Shown: in pieces, positions 47,011 to 59,462 of the stretch | Layout of the letters: each line of letters opens with the position of its first letter | How positions within the stretch are numbered: position 1 is the stretch's first letter | Source: Enoplolaimus lenunculus | Taxonomy: Eukaryota; Nematoda; Enoplea; Enoplida; Thoracostomopsidae | Reading direction: 5' to 3' | NCBI GenBank assembly: GCA_030248215.1 | Contig: JASANG010002771.1 | Location: 1-64,000, forward strand | DNA length: 64,000 nucleotides | Position numbers and translations under genes: made by a program | The notes under the pieces: generated by a model | What the model saw: the letters and a program-made list of their open reading frames with translations, nothing else | Told to the model about the DNA's origin: nothing | Database searches by the model: none

Positions 47011-48654
47011 CTGTGTATAGCTGATAAATTATAAAACGAAATGTGGCTTTAATAACAATTTATTTTTGAAAACAGAAACTATCGAAAAAATAGAAAAAGT
47101 GCAAACATAAAACAAATCAAACCTAAATGAAGTGTTTGAAATGCAACTGCATATCCTGTTGAGTCCGATCCGCAACGGAAGATCACAACGAGCAGCACTG
47201 TACGCAAGCTTAGGCACACAGATGTCATATTAAACCATATATCAAAATATGAGTTTCATTCATTCTTGCCAGTTAACACATATACATCTATTCAATTAAA
47301 AACTGAAATGCCAACGAACGTATAATTAGGCCATTGGTTTAGCCAGAAAGTAGTCTAGAAAAGAGGGTTCAGCCACTAAGAATAAACTTCGGCCCCCCAT
47401 AAAAAGTGTTAAACCCGTTTGCAAGCGTTGTGAGAACTTGTTCGGACCTGGAGTTCGCGCAGTGTATTGCAATTCCCAGAGTCTCAAGTTCTCACAAAAG
47501 TACTTTTAAACTTAAAAATATAAACTTACATGTTCTGTATTTTTATATAAAAATAACAACGAAGTTTTCTCTCATAACAAATACAAACAATAATATATTA
47601 TATCTTGTTTTATTTTTTGAACCATGGAATTAAGGTTCTCACGAAATCATTTATTTCTCACGCCTGCCTTCAAGTTAATATAAGCTTTTACTGAATCCAT
47701 TCATCATTATTCTGACAAAAAATAACACAGATTTCAGCTTATATCAATTACAGCCACTAATTCTCTTAGCTTAAGAAGCGTAAGCCCAAACCAGAGCCTG
47801 AGCCTCAGCGAATGTTTAAAGATAAGCCTAAACTTAGGCCACTGGGCAAAGCGGGACTGAACAGCCTACCGCAATCGGAACAAGAAACTTAAACTGGGAT
47901 CAGAATAGACACTAGACTTACAGATCCCATACTCTTTACATTTGGAGCCTTATTCGCGACCTCGATTCAGCGGGGTCGTGTTTAGATGGCTGTTCATACG
48001 TTTGCTCATTTGCATACAAAAGTACTCCCATCCAAGGATAGGATATTTCTAGTACACAACGCCGTTTAATCGTTTATTCTATGAACTGGATACCTTAAGC
48101 TAAAAAGGTTAAACATTCCGGATATGTCAATTTTCCTCGCCAAATCACAATATCGTGGGATAATCAGAATCGGCTTCGGCGGAACCTTAGGTCCGGGCTC
48201 TGGCTTAGGCTTGGTCTCAGTGTTAAGCTTTTAGGCTATTCAACGGTTTACATTTATGCTCCGTTTTAAGTTGGTTTTAAACCTAAAACTTAGTAGGTGT
48301 AGGTGTAGTTTCAGGTTTGGATGTAATCTTGACAGGTGCATAAGGAGACGGGATCCAGGGGTGCTCAGTCCCTCCTTAGCCAAATTGGTAGTTTTGAATT
48401 CCCCCGCACTAGAGAAACTCGCGCATATAAAAGCATTCCTTCAACGCGTTATCAGCGGGGTTTCAACCACCAAACCCACTCGGTAAACAGTCATAATTTT
48501 CCGGATTTCCGGAATATTGTCTTACACGTACCGCTGTTCGTATCTTAATCCTAGTGAAATTTAGATTTAGCTACTAAGTATATTAATATATGTACAACAG
48601 CTGTTTTAAAAGCACTGTATTTTAACGTTGCATATTCTCACCATGGAACTCAAA

Positions 48655-48870
48655 AACTTGTGTTATTTTAATAGATAAACTAAGACATTTATGTTTTAAT
48701 CCAGACACAAATTTCTGAGCTGTGTAAGGCTATTAATGTTTGAAATACAACACATTTACATCTTGAAAATTTATTAAGAATGTAGAAGTCTTGAAATTTT
48801 AAACAATTTATTTTGTGTGCAGGGAGAGATCTGTAAAAGGTGGTAACCAAATTTAGTGCTGCCCTTTTCT
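48655..48870. repeat. Left half of a long inverted repeat pair
   Basis: Pairs in reverse complement with 50485-50715. Shared stretches include CAAATTTCTGAGCTGT, AATGTAGAAGTCTTGAAATT, TTATTTTGTGTGCAGG and GAGATCTGTAAAAGG. About 80% identical by eye over 200 bp. Likely the worn terminal repeats of an old 2 kb DNA transposon. No transposase was recognised between them. Confidence 0.7.
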
Positions 48871-48989
48871 CAGCGGAATCCCTACTGTGGTCCAGGTCCG
48901 TAAAGAGAAATATACAAAAGGGAATAAAAAGGATATATCCACACACGTATCCCTGGAAACATATATGAAAAAACACGTTTAACAGTTTT

Positions 48990-49324
48990 TTAGGCATTAG
49001 CCTTAGCTCATTCGTACACTTAGATTTAGGCTTATTCTTAATAGGCTTAGGCTTATATATAAGAATATGCTTATACTCAGTGCCGGAGCAACTGGGTAGA
49101 CTCAGTGCCGGAGCAGACAGGGAGACTCAGTGCCGGAGAAGACAGGGAGACTCAGTGCCGGAGCAGACAGGGTAGACTTAGTGCCAGAGCAGACAGGGTA
49201 GACTCAGTGCCGGAACAGTTGTTGGGGCCCCTTTGAGGATTGGGCCCCCTAAATAATGGTATGGGGGTGGTTGCTCGTGGCCGTACTTTATACTACTGTT
49301 TCGTCCCTGTTCTATACATTGGCC
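48990..49324 (+). mobile_element. TTAGGC-type MITE interrupted by a 25-26 bp minisatellite
   Basis: CTTAGATTTAGGC-type hexamers to about 49075, then about five and a half units of GACTCAGTGCCGGAGCAGAC plus AGGGA (49078-49218), then the family's right end CCTGTTCTATACATTGGCC. The left terminus is lost. Confidence 0.75.
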
Positions 49325-49423
49325 TCGGAATTTGAATATTTCAAGCTCGTTATATGTCAGACCACTTAAAATTGAAACCCAGCTAACATAAATAACATGT
49401 CTTATTATATCTATGTGGTCCAT
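49318..49423 (-). CDS. Possible first (signal-peptide) exon of the AMPA receptor gene
   Basis: An ATG at 49423 (minus strand) opens 35 codons. A short polar start is followed by a hydrophobic run HVIYVSWVSILSGL, then YNELEIFKFRGQ. The frame reaches a GTATAG donor at 49312-49317 in phase 1, exactly the phase required by exon 45159-45329, which would continue as CVIYHDAPW. The donor lies inside the terminal repeat of the MITE at 48990-49324. There is no homology support beyond a plausible signal sequence, and the true first exon may be elsewhere. Confidence 0.25.
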
Positions 49424-50484
49424 AAACTCTGAAATGAAGAAAACAAAATTAAATACACTCCGCTTTAGCGCATTCCCATAAGGAATGCACCAAAATACTG
49501 TCCTATTACGGCTTGTATCAAACAAAAAATAGGTACCGGTTTAGGCACGTGCGCCAAACCTTGTTATCAGGTGTCCCCACCTATCGTTCTAAGAACAGGT
49601 TACACGTTTTAAATTAACCTTATTAATTAATAAAGACAAGTTCCGTATTACAAAATTTCGGTTTCTTTTTAGAGTCTGGTTTACGGATATCCACATATGC
49701 ATGTTACCCGAATTGAAAGGCCTGAATGGAATTCGCTTCAAACCAAACAAAACTCTGTACGTATCCTGATACAGGATTACCTCTCTCAGTATAATCATGC
49801 ATTCAAAGTAATACTTTAATCTTGTTTAAATTTAGGTATATCCGTTATAAACCACAATCCGTACTTTACGAAATATACCGGTTTTTTCGTCACCTCCACC
49901 CTAACCATGTATATAAAACCAATCTTTATTAGTCATTCTAAAAGCCTGCCGCTAGCGCCGACCACAGAATAGTTTACCCGCACACAGAAAGAAATAGTCA
50001 TACACACAAGATAAAATACCAGAAAATGAACACGCTATGCCGGCTACAAGTTAATATATATACGAGGCACATTGGGCTGTTACGTGCGTTGTATCCTGAG
50101 GAATGTGAGCCAATAGACTCCCGTGTATGGGACTTCTATTCTGCTACCATCACTTGGCCTTAGTGAAAAGGTTTCTTATAGGTCTGGGGCACGGTTTTTG
50201 AAGCACCGGCTTTAATACTGTAAGGTTGATTGATCTTGAGAGCGTCAAGTAGGACTTGCGTGGAAATAAATCTGCGACAAACTGGTACCGTCATTTACGA
50301 TGGAAGATACAATATGAAAAAGGTTCTCACGAAGTAAAGCGATTAGTAGTGAAATATATTTTTGCAGTGTGGATTGGATATGCAGGTTTACAGTGAAGCC
50401 AAATATTTTGTGCATACCAAAGTAAGCCGAGAGTAGCATTTAACATATGTGAGGGCTTAAATGATATGATTGGACAAAAGTAGC

Positions 50485-50715
50485 TCAGTACTAAATTTGG
50501 TTGCCGCCTTTTACAGATCTCTCACTGCACACAAAATAAATTGTTGAAAATTTCAAGACTTCTACATTCTTAAATTTTCAAGACGTAAATCTCTTGTAGT
50601 TCAGACATTAATAGCATTTTTAAACAGCTCAGAAATTTGTGTTTGGGTAAAACATAAAATGTCTTTATTCAAAAAATTGCTGTTGCCAATTTATAACACA
50701 CAAATTTCTTTCTTT
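50485..50715. repeat. Right half of the long inverted repeat pair
   Basis: See 48655-48870. The piggyBac element begins about 80 bp further on. Confidence 0.7.
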
Positions 50716-50796
50716 CAAGAAATAGTTGTCTTTTATTCTGGAATTAATTTTGTGATTTTTATGTATGTAAACAGTTTGCTCCGGTTATACCCTTAA

Positions 50797-52438
50797 CCCT
50801 CAATGGCCCGACAGTCTACATATGTAGACATAACCAGTTCGACAATTGATTGTTCGGCAGGTGCTATTGTTAAGAATCTATTGTTTAATTTCCATCGATA
50901 ATTATTCTGTTATAGTAGTATAAAAAACTTATAGCATTGTGGGAACAAAAGTTTGCTGTACAGTGAGTCATATACCTATATAACCCGACCGTCTACATAT
51001 GTAGACAAATGTTGATTTGATCATAGTTTGAGTTTTGACAAGAATTGGAACGTTTTGTTCTTACACACGGTTTTGTATGGTGAGGTAAAGTCAGGGAAAT
51101 GTCAGGTTTGCATAAATTATCTTTGACTGAGGTCGTACGACGTGTATTAGAACCAAGTGATTCAGAGACAGAAGATGACAAACCGGACGACAATAGTTCA
51201 AATGACGACTAGAATCAGTTGAGTTAGGTCAATGCAGTAGTGAAGAGGCTGCTATTTATGAGCAAGATAGTGATGGTGAATTACAAAAACAATCGGACGC
51301 ATCTAGTAGTGAGTTGAGCGATATGGACGAGACTTCTAGTGGAAGTAATGTGTTTTTGTCAGCGACGGGTGTTGAGTGGCATTCTACAACACCGCCTGTC
51401 CGTGTGTTAGCTAGAAATATAATTCGCTTTCGCTAAGGCACTGCAGTAAACCCTACAACAGAGTCACAAGCATTTTATCTTTATATAAACGAGCCCATTT
51501 TACATACAATTCAGCGACTCACTAGTAGGCGACTGCGGGCGCGCAATTTTTCAACGCTACCAATGTGCGAGCTGAAAGCTTGGCTTGGGGTGGTAATCAG
51601 AGCTGGTGCAGATCGCGATAACATGTCTCCAGTGGCTTCACTATTCACCAAAACGACAGCAGGCCCTTTTACCGCTGCGCGCTGTCAAAAAACAGAATGA
51701 AACAGTTGCTGGAAAATGTAACATTCGACAACAAACTGACTCGCCGGGAGCGTCAAAAAAGTGACAAAATGGCTGCTATACGAGATGTTTGGGACCTATT
51801 TCAGTCCAACTTACGTCTTCATTATATACCGTCCGAATCACTTACAGTAGATGAACAGCTCTACGGGTATAGAGGATATGCACCGGGGCGAGCGTACATG
51901 CTGGCGAAACCTGCTAAGTACCGTTGCACAACGCATTCATTGTCATGAAACTGAACGGATATCAAAAGTCACGCAATGTTTTCATGAAAAAAGTTGCCGA
52001 ACAACTAGCGCAAGACAATATGACCAAACGTTACAGTAGTGAAAAAATTTACGCAAAATCAAAGGATTCATTTATGGCTTACGGGCTGCCTCAAAAGCGA
52101 AACGAACCTTCTACATCTGGTAAACCGACCAAATGTCAGGTCACAAGTTGTCGCAAATCTACGAGATTGAGCTGTTCGTCATGTGGAAAACGAGTGTGCA
52201 AGGACCACATGAATCGCACCATAACGTGCAACGACTGTGCTTAACTGGACAACGCGCCCGCAGTGGGAGGCTGGACGGGGAGCGGGTGGAACTCCGCCAG
52301 AACACTAGTTCTGACTGTCTCAAGCCAGTTAAAGGAGGAGAGCACCCTGAGATAAGCCAAAACTAACGCTAGTTGTGTTGTCTACATATGTAGACCGTTG
52401 GGCTGATTAAGGTGAAAATTTTGCCGGGCCGTTGAGGG
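50797..52438 (+). mobile_element. piggyBac-family DNA transposon with internally deleted transposase
   Basis: TTAA flanks both ends (50793-50796, 52439-52442). Terminal repeats CCCTCAATGGCCCG and CGGGCCGTTGAGGG pair at 13 of 14. The palindrome GTCTACATATGTAGAC occurs twice near the left end and once near the right. Transposase remains: an acidic N-terminus (from 51099), then HSTTPPVRVLARNIIRFR, then TVDEQLYGYRGYAPGR and KPAKY (51697-51948). The frame then jumps to a KLNGYQKSRNVFMK segment and a Cys-rich C-terminal tail with CRKSTRLSCSSCGKRVC (to 52242). The middle of the catalytic core is missing and several stops interrupt the N-terminal half, so it is non-autonomous. It may still be mobilised in trans, since the ends look well kept. 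Confidence 0.93.
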
Positions 52439-52442
52439 TTAA

Positions 52443-54633
52443 AAGTATATAAATAACCGAATTTCAAAGATATTTCGGGTTGAGCTCAGACTCCTCCAAC
52501 TTAAGTTAGGTTGTAAAATTAGGGTATTGAGTTGAAGTTTAGCCCAATTTTGGACTCGGTTTTCATGGCAAATCTCTGTGTTTTATTTCAGACATATTTA
52601 TTTGGCTTATATTCCATAAATATTTTTCTTAAGCGTTATTAAAACAAAGACTTTTTTAAGTCTTTTAATTGTGCAAAATTTTAGATCAGTATTTCTGAAA
52701 AATTTAACAAATAAAAGTCTTGAATTCAAAATATATGTGTATGGAGCCCGTATCAAGACATAATTGTATTAAATTTCAGACAATATTTATTTAATACAAG
52801 GCAATGCATTTTGTATGTGTTTAAGATCTGAAAAATTTAATTAATTATGGGTCATCCACGTAATAGTGCGTGCACTAGTGTAAAAAATTGTCCAGGTGTA
52901 GGCAAAGAACCAATGTCACTTTCAGAAACTCTGCATGAAGTATATTTAGAACTAGTCTCTTTGGCGAGTCCAAGGACAACGCAGACATCCTTCTTAGAGG
53001 ATCTCCAATGTCGCTACACTAACAGAACCCAGTGCATAATGGCCTTATACTGTAAAGAGACACTGTTCGAAGGGACTATTGTTGTACATTTGTTTAGCTT
53101 AAGCTATGCACAAAAAATTATAATTTATTTCGTAGAAATGACGCTGTAGCGAGAGTCTGCGTTTTGTCAGTAGTCCCAACCGAGGTACTCTGTTTGTTTC
53201 GTCCCTACTCTCAAGGAACACTCTAGGGACAAAACCAACTCTCTAAGTACAGGATGTATGTTGTCATCAGGCCCTTGTTATAGCATCGTTTTTGTCACTG
53301 GTCCTAAGGGGATGGGTGAACAATTTTTTACAACTATGCTCCCGTTATTAACGTTGATGACCCATTAGCGGATGCCACCTGTCGGTATAACAAAAAGCTA
53401 GGCCAATCAATCAATTTTGAATTTTCTTTTTTATATCTGTAAAACCAGTGCGCTTCTACTGGATACATTAAAGAATATGTTTTGGTATAAACCAGACAGA
53501 AACTGATTTTTGTGCGACATTTGATATGGGTAACAACCGCTACACTGCTTTAGTTGATGAAAATTTATCGCTTACAATCCTGAAAAGTTGCGAGCAATCG
53601 TGAGTTTTTCAAGATTTGAATACGAGGAAAGTTGTTCAGCAAAGATTAAAATTCCTCTGAAAGAGTTGAAGCAAGCGTAATTCCTGCCCCACTGGTTTCT
53701 AATCGAGTTTTACGACTTTAAACAGGCAGTGTTAACTCTAAAATAACATAATTAAGGCCGCTGGGTTTATTCAAGAAATGATATATAGAAAGGATTATAG
53801 TGATTATTGTTCATTTTATAATGCTGTTAACACTGTGATTAGTTTATGTTACAATAATATTTACTTAGCTAGGCCCAGTGGTGCAATGAATAATAGGTAC
53901 TAATTGTAATCTGGACACATGTTTAGTCATTACACTATTGTCAATGGCGGGTCCATGGGGGGCGACCCGGCCGTGCCCCCCCAACAGCATCTTAACAAAA
54001 ATTATGTAGAGTCAGGCAGTTCTAACTCATTCGAAAACAGAAGCAGATGTTGCTGAAGCTGACTGGATTTTGCTTTTTCAAAACTGAATTGGCTTCCGAA
54101 TCCGAGCCTTTAAATTTGTGCCTGTTATTAGATCTAAATTGTGTTGATGCGTTAGTTTTATTATGGCAATAGTTCATGGTTTGTCTGTGGGTCAAAAGTA
54201 AGTTTATTACCTGTGAAATTTTGGCCCCCCCATTTTGAGATCCTGAATCCGCCATTGACTATTGTTTTTGTCTATTCGCACTTATTGTATTAAAAGTCTC
54301 TTTAAACGCAACAATGTCCCGTTCTATATTTAATAGCAAAATGAATGCGATAAAATTACCACTTATTCAAGCGGACTATTTCGTTTTGCTTTTTTTGTTT
54401 AACAATTGTAAGGTTGTGTGGTATTAAGGACAATGTAAGTGCTATGTTATTGCGACGTAGTGGAAACAATTGAGCACGGCTACATTCGAACCAGTACATA
54501 AGGCTAACCGGGCTAACACTCTTACGATTTAGCTGTTTTTCAGCGTATCTTATTTAAACGCAAGAATCGCTCGAATTTCAAAGTTTATTTTTTCCTTCAC
54601 GTAGTTAGTTGATAATACGTTACTGTCACCAAC
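52443..54633. other. Intergenic region upstream of the stefin gene
   Basis: AT-rich, no recognised gene. A 100-codon ORF at 52847-53149 shows no motif I know. 53940-54260 carries GGCGGGTCCATGGGGGGCGA and an inverted counterpart near TGGCCCCCCCATTTTGAGATC and GAATCCGCCATTGAC, suggesting a short element with inverted ends at about 53944-54257. Confidence 0.5.
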
Positions 54634-55793
54634 ATGCGTTGTGGAGGAACTGCTGAAGCAACCGCACCAACATCAGAAGGTATTGAGGCTGCGACTAGTG
54701 TGAGTTTTCTTTTAGTTTTACGGATTGTCTCAAGCACGACTATTTTGCAAAAAATGGTCTATTATGTTTCGTATGTAGGTTCTTTGTATTATGTTGTTTG
54801 AAATTGTCCATTATGTAACATGCGTAACTTATATAGATATTGTACTACTATGCTAAATTTCTGATTTTAGGTGAAGTCTAAGGTTGAAGAAAAAATTTCG
54901 AAAAAACTTGATACGTACGAGCCTGTTAGTCAGCGAACTCAAGTCGTAGCCGGAATAAATTTCTTCATGAAAGTATGCTACAGATTATATTGTTTTAATT
55001 ATATTATAGAAGTGTAAAATCTCGATGTATGGTCACTGCTCACTTTAGTGAATGAGATATATTTGACGCAGGGTGCAAAGCGGAACTGGATTATACTGGA
55101 ATCGCAATCGGAACAGCAAATTTATACCGAAATCGGAATCGGAACTACACAATTTGTAACTTTACCGATAATCTCTATTAACAAGTATAATATTGATTTA
55201 TGGTGTCTGTTGGCTTACAACAACTCTCGAAAACGTCGCATGGGCAATCATTTTTTGGCTCTGTAAAGCTAAACTACAATCAATTATTGCTAAGTTAACT
55301 TATCTAAAACAATTTAATAGATAAATGATGTAGAATATTTATGCAACTTATCACAATATGTAGGCTTAAAATTAAAACGTGGGAATTCCGAATCCGATTG
55401 ATTGTGCAATCGGAATCAGAATCGGAAGTTGTTTTGAATCGGAATTCTAATCGGAGTCGGAATTCCGATTGCACCCTGATTTGATGGAAGTAAGCGGCGC
55501 TCTGTTTTTAACAACTAACATAAAGAAAAATTTGCGGATGCATCGAAATTTTTAAGACACCGCTTTTATAGGAAACGGTAACGAATATCCGGTTACACCC
55601 TGATGTGTTGGTTCATCTCTCGTATCACTTCGTTGCATTAACTAAAATATATTTTCAGGTAAAAATTGGTGCCAGCGAATTTGTTCACATTCGCGTCTAT
55701 CGCGACCTTCAAGGCAATGTTTCACTTCACGGAGTCCAGTCTGGCAAAGCTGAAACGGATACGCTTGAGTACTTTGAACAAAATATTGATTAG
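54634..55793 (+). CDS. CSTB: Stefin (type 1 cystatin, cystatin A/B-like)
   Basis: Three exons, 54634-54699, 54871-54972 and 55659-55793, all phase 0 with GT-AG introns, give 100 aa (human CSTB 98). Stefins are small cytosolic inhibitors of papain-like cysteine cathepsins without a signal peptide, and none is seen here. Inhibitory elements visible: the N-terminal RCGG (Gly trunk), the QVVAG hairpin loop in exon 2 followed by INFFMKV, and FVHIRVY in exon 3. The C-terminus ETDTLEYF resembles the family end (DELTYF). The three-exon layout is that of animal stefins. Intron 2 contains a CAGGG MITE (55069-55478). The symbol is by family resemblance; cystatin A and B are not distinguished outside vertebrates. 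Confidence 0.95.
55069..55478 (+). mobile_element. CAGGGTGCAA MITE in stefin intron 2
   Basis: Starts CAGGGTGCAAAGCGGAAC and ends AATTCCGATTGCACCCTG. Flanks ATTTGACG/ATTTGATG match at 7 of 8. 410 bp, with GGAATCGGAATCGG-like steps at both ends. It makes up half of the intron. Confidence 0.88.
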
Positions 55794-58179
55794 GCTAAGA
55801 TATCTTCATTTTATACTAATTTTAAAACATAATCACAACGTTTAAATTGTTTTTATTTTATTGCTCGGATTTCTGACCTCATTATTATGGGTTAAATATC
55901 TTTATTGTGTATTAAGCCGTTTTTGCCGAGTTGAAAAGATTATCAAATGAGTATCTGTACATATATGATCGTCTCACTTGTTCTTAAGTTATTCAATAGG
56001 TAGCGTTGTTTTATGTTATAAAGGTATTGTAATGAAAACAATTGTTTAGCGTAATCGGTACGCGGTTTTATGACGAAAAGAGATTTTTTTGTTGGCAAAA
56101 TCCTCGTCGATTTACGCCTGTGATTTTATGCCACGATATATAGCAGTGCTGTAACTTGTTCGTGCTCTTCTACTTTCGAGTTGCTGCATATAGCTGTTGC
56201 TGTTTTATGTACCAAGCTATTATAATACTGTTTCACATTTATCTAGGAAAAATCTTGGCAATTGTAGACCAGCTATTTGACACGAGCGCTTGAATATTAT
56301 CTTAGACCACATGTTTCCGAAGCATTAAAAGTAGTTATGTAGCTGCAATTTTCAGTTTTTGTGGAGTTTTGAGTTTGACTGATGGATATTGCAATCAGGG
56401 TGCAGTGCTGTGCCTTGCTATAACATTCCTTCTTTTCTGCAAAAACTGTTTACTTTTATTATTTTTATCTATCTTTATGTTATCCATATCCAATATCTCC
56501 GTTTATTTGATTATACAGTGCTGTTTGTGTAGTTTATTGAGCAGGAAAGGCTATTGTTTACGACCCATCAGACGATTGAAAACTTTGTTTGCTTTTGTAT
56601 AATAGCACCATTGTGTAATGCGTTAATACTTAATAGCATCGCAAAACATCAAAGTTAAAAGTTTTGTTGGCATACAGTGTAAACATTAAAATACTTAAGG
56701 CTGAAGTTGCTGAATTGTTGGCTAGTGACATCTCCGGAATATTCAAATATGGCGCAAAAATGCTTAAATAGAGTATGTCGCAAATGGTGATGTTCATTGA
56801 TACTTTTTCATATTGGGATATCCGGCAATTCTTGTCGATTATTTATTTATTTATATCCGTAAATTCTTGTCGGATATTTATATCGGCAATTCATGTCTGA
56901 TATCCTGCGCTTAATACATAAATCAAACTGGAGTTGGTAATTGCCGTACATTAGTGTGCAGTTACGACTTTACTGGCAGGCCGGCCGGCGGCCAACGAAA
57001 CTTTCGACCGGCCGGCCAATATATGAAATTTTAATTTTCAAACAAACATTTTTCTATGGTATACCGATATCATTTAACGTTTCTAAAAGATTACCAAACA
57101 TTTTATGCTCAGTAATTCAACAAGAAACGACCTCGTTGTGAAATATACATTAAACTTAAGAACAAGTTCAGCAGTATTCCAAATGCTTAACGGAAGACAG
57201 TTTGCGGCATTGTTTTTAAATATTTTATGTATCACAACGTTATGCAAAATGTTGCCGATCGCTGTTAAATCGTGCAATTGACGACGAAACGTTCAATAAT
57301 CAAAATGTCCCGTGTTATGCTGAGAACCATAGGGTTGTTCTGGGACAAAACAAACAGAAGTGCAGCGCAGACAAACCAGATCTCAAAACACGCTTACGTT
57401 TTATGTATAAATTTTTTATATACTATAAACAAAGGCGTAGCAATAGGGGTTTTATGTATATATTTGTGAAATTTTACGGTAATGACTCCTTTACCCATTC
57501 TGAAAGTGTAGGCACAACTCGTAGCTATCATAAACAAACAAACTTAATCCTAAACTAAATTTCATTTATGTTGAATCTCTCTAAACTTTTTACTTTTCAA
57601 AGTCCTCCTAAATCGGTGAGAAAATCAAAGATGATATATATAATCCGATTCCATTATTATTTCCTTTGTCAAAATATATATACCAGTGAAAAAGATTTCG
57701 CTATATTTTTGTAACAGGCAATGGAATTATAGATGAGCACCGGATATCCGGATATCCGCCGGATATCTGAAATGCTTTTGTCAAAAAATTTTTTGGAATA
57801 ATTTGCATGATTTCACCACCAAAGGAGCTGAAACCACATTCTTGCACGCTTTAAGGTTTTGAACTCTCCTTTATTTGGTTCTGGAGTCATTTATGTGCTA
57901 CAATTAGGGATAATTGTCATTTATGGACTCTAATCAAGGTTTGGAGACTATGCGCTTATACGGACTCTTATTACGGATACGGACTCCTACAGATGGGACT
58001 CAAAATGGGTACACCCTCTTATTCGGGTCAATACAGTACTGGCATAATAAATACCGATTTTTAGAATTGTATGTTTTATGCTCTATATCGGCACATGTAC
58101 TGAAGAGATCCCTACCAAAATCCGCGGATATTACCCGGGAAATTGCGATTTTAGGAAATTCGGATATTACCCGGGAAAT

Positions 58180-58480
58180 TGGGATTTTGGGCGCAGCGTT
58201 TTTCGCTCGGGATTTTGGGAAATTGGGATATTACACGGAGATTTGCGCTTTTGGGCGCAGCCTTTTTGGCTCGACACATTGGGAAATTGGGATTTTGGGC
58301 GCAGCGTTTTTCGCTCGGGTTTGGGATTTCGGCGCAGCGTTTTTTCTCGGAAACTTTGGAAATTTTGGGCGCAGCGTTTTTCGGTTGGGATTTTGGGCGC
58401 ACCGTTTTTCGCTCGGGAGTTTGAGAAATTGGGATTTTGGGCGCAGCGTTTTTCAGTCGGGATTTTGGGAAATAAAATTT
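58180..58480. repeat. Minisatellite of about 50 bp units
   Basis: Five to six imperfect units containing GGGATTTTGGGCGCAGCG and TTTTTCGCTCGGG, some with an added GGAAATTGGGATATTAC. It keeps several frames open on both strands, giving false ORFs of up to 190 codons. Confidence 0.9.
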
Positions 58481-59462
58481 CGGTAACCCCTCAGTAAACG
58501 GGTCGGGTGAAATTGTTCGTTTGTACTATTTAACACATGTTTGCCGTATAAATTTTATTTTACGTTGCACATATAATTTAAATATATATGTTGAGTTTTC
58601 CCGTTGAAAAATTAGGTTACCCTTCGGAAACCAAATCCCGGCAAAGCCCCTTTTCGGAATGCACTATTTGTGGTATAATTTAAAGAATACACAAACTGTG
58701 TTTATTATAATTTCAATATAGGCGTAAATTGCCTAGTGTGGGGGTTGGAGGGGCACAACACCTTTGAAAACGCAATAAAAACAACTTCCCGAGATAAAAC
58801 ATTCCATCCTCCACATAGACTACTTTTAAATTAAGTTCTCACTGGGGCTGCCTCCCCCCTGAACCCCCGCAATTTTAAGGGACCCTAAGCAAAATTGGGG
58901 GTTATCGCCCCCCAAACCCCCCGCACTAAGCGGTTCTCACACTTAAGCTGCATCAAAAAATTTTGCTCAGACAATGAATTGCTTTGTGCGGGGGTTTGGG
59001 GGTCGACAGCCCCTTGAAAACGCAATTAAAGAAAATGATTTTTATGTGAAGTTTCTCTAGGTGCGGCAGAATCAAATGTGCCAATTTGGTTACAAAGGGG
59101 CAAAGCCTTCTTGCATCCATTTGTCCATGGTTCCGTTAAGCCTACGCCCGAACCTAAGTATACACGTTAACTTTTTCCACGATATTTGGATTTCGCAAGG
59201 AAAATTGGCGAATGACCCGTGATACTGCTAGTTTGGAAAGTTGGGATATATTACCCGGCAAATTGGGAGGGACCTGTTCTCTACATGGGCCCTCATATCA
59301 AATTGCTTGAGGATCAGGGTACTTCCTATACAGCAACAAATTAAAACAAGTGCTTAAGAAACGAAAATTGAGGTTCGGAAACTCAAAAAACACAAAATCG
59401 AGTTTCGAATATCCGAAATAGAAAATTTCACTTCGGATATCCGGACATCCGGATAAATATCC

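Larger units (their letters stand above)
45330..50796. other. Region upstream of the placed receptor exons: repeats, no secure gene
   Basis: Holds a CACTG MITE, two tandem arrays (45960-46330, 46670-47010), a decayed TTAGGC-type MITE with a nested minisatellite, and a long inverted repeat pair. A possible signal-peptide exon of the receptor at 49318-49423 is listed separately. 47.0-48.9 kb shows only short ORFs without family resemblance. Confidence 0.6.

Noticed and set aside
57914-58497. 190- and 139-codon ORFs
   Set aside because: Explained by the minisatellite. No conserved domain and no consistent single frame.
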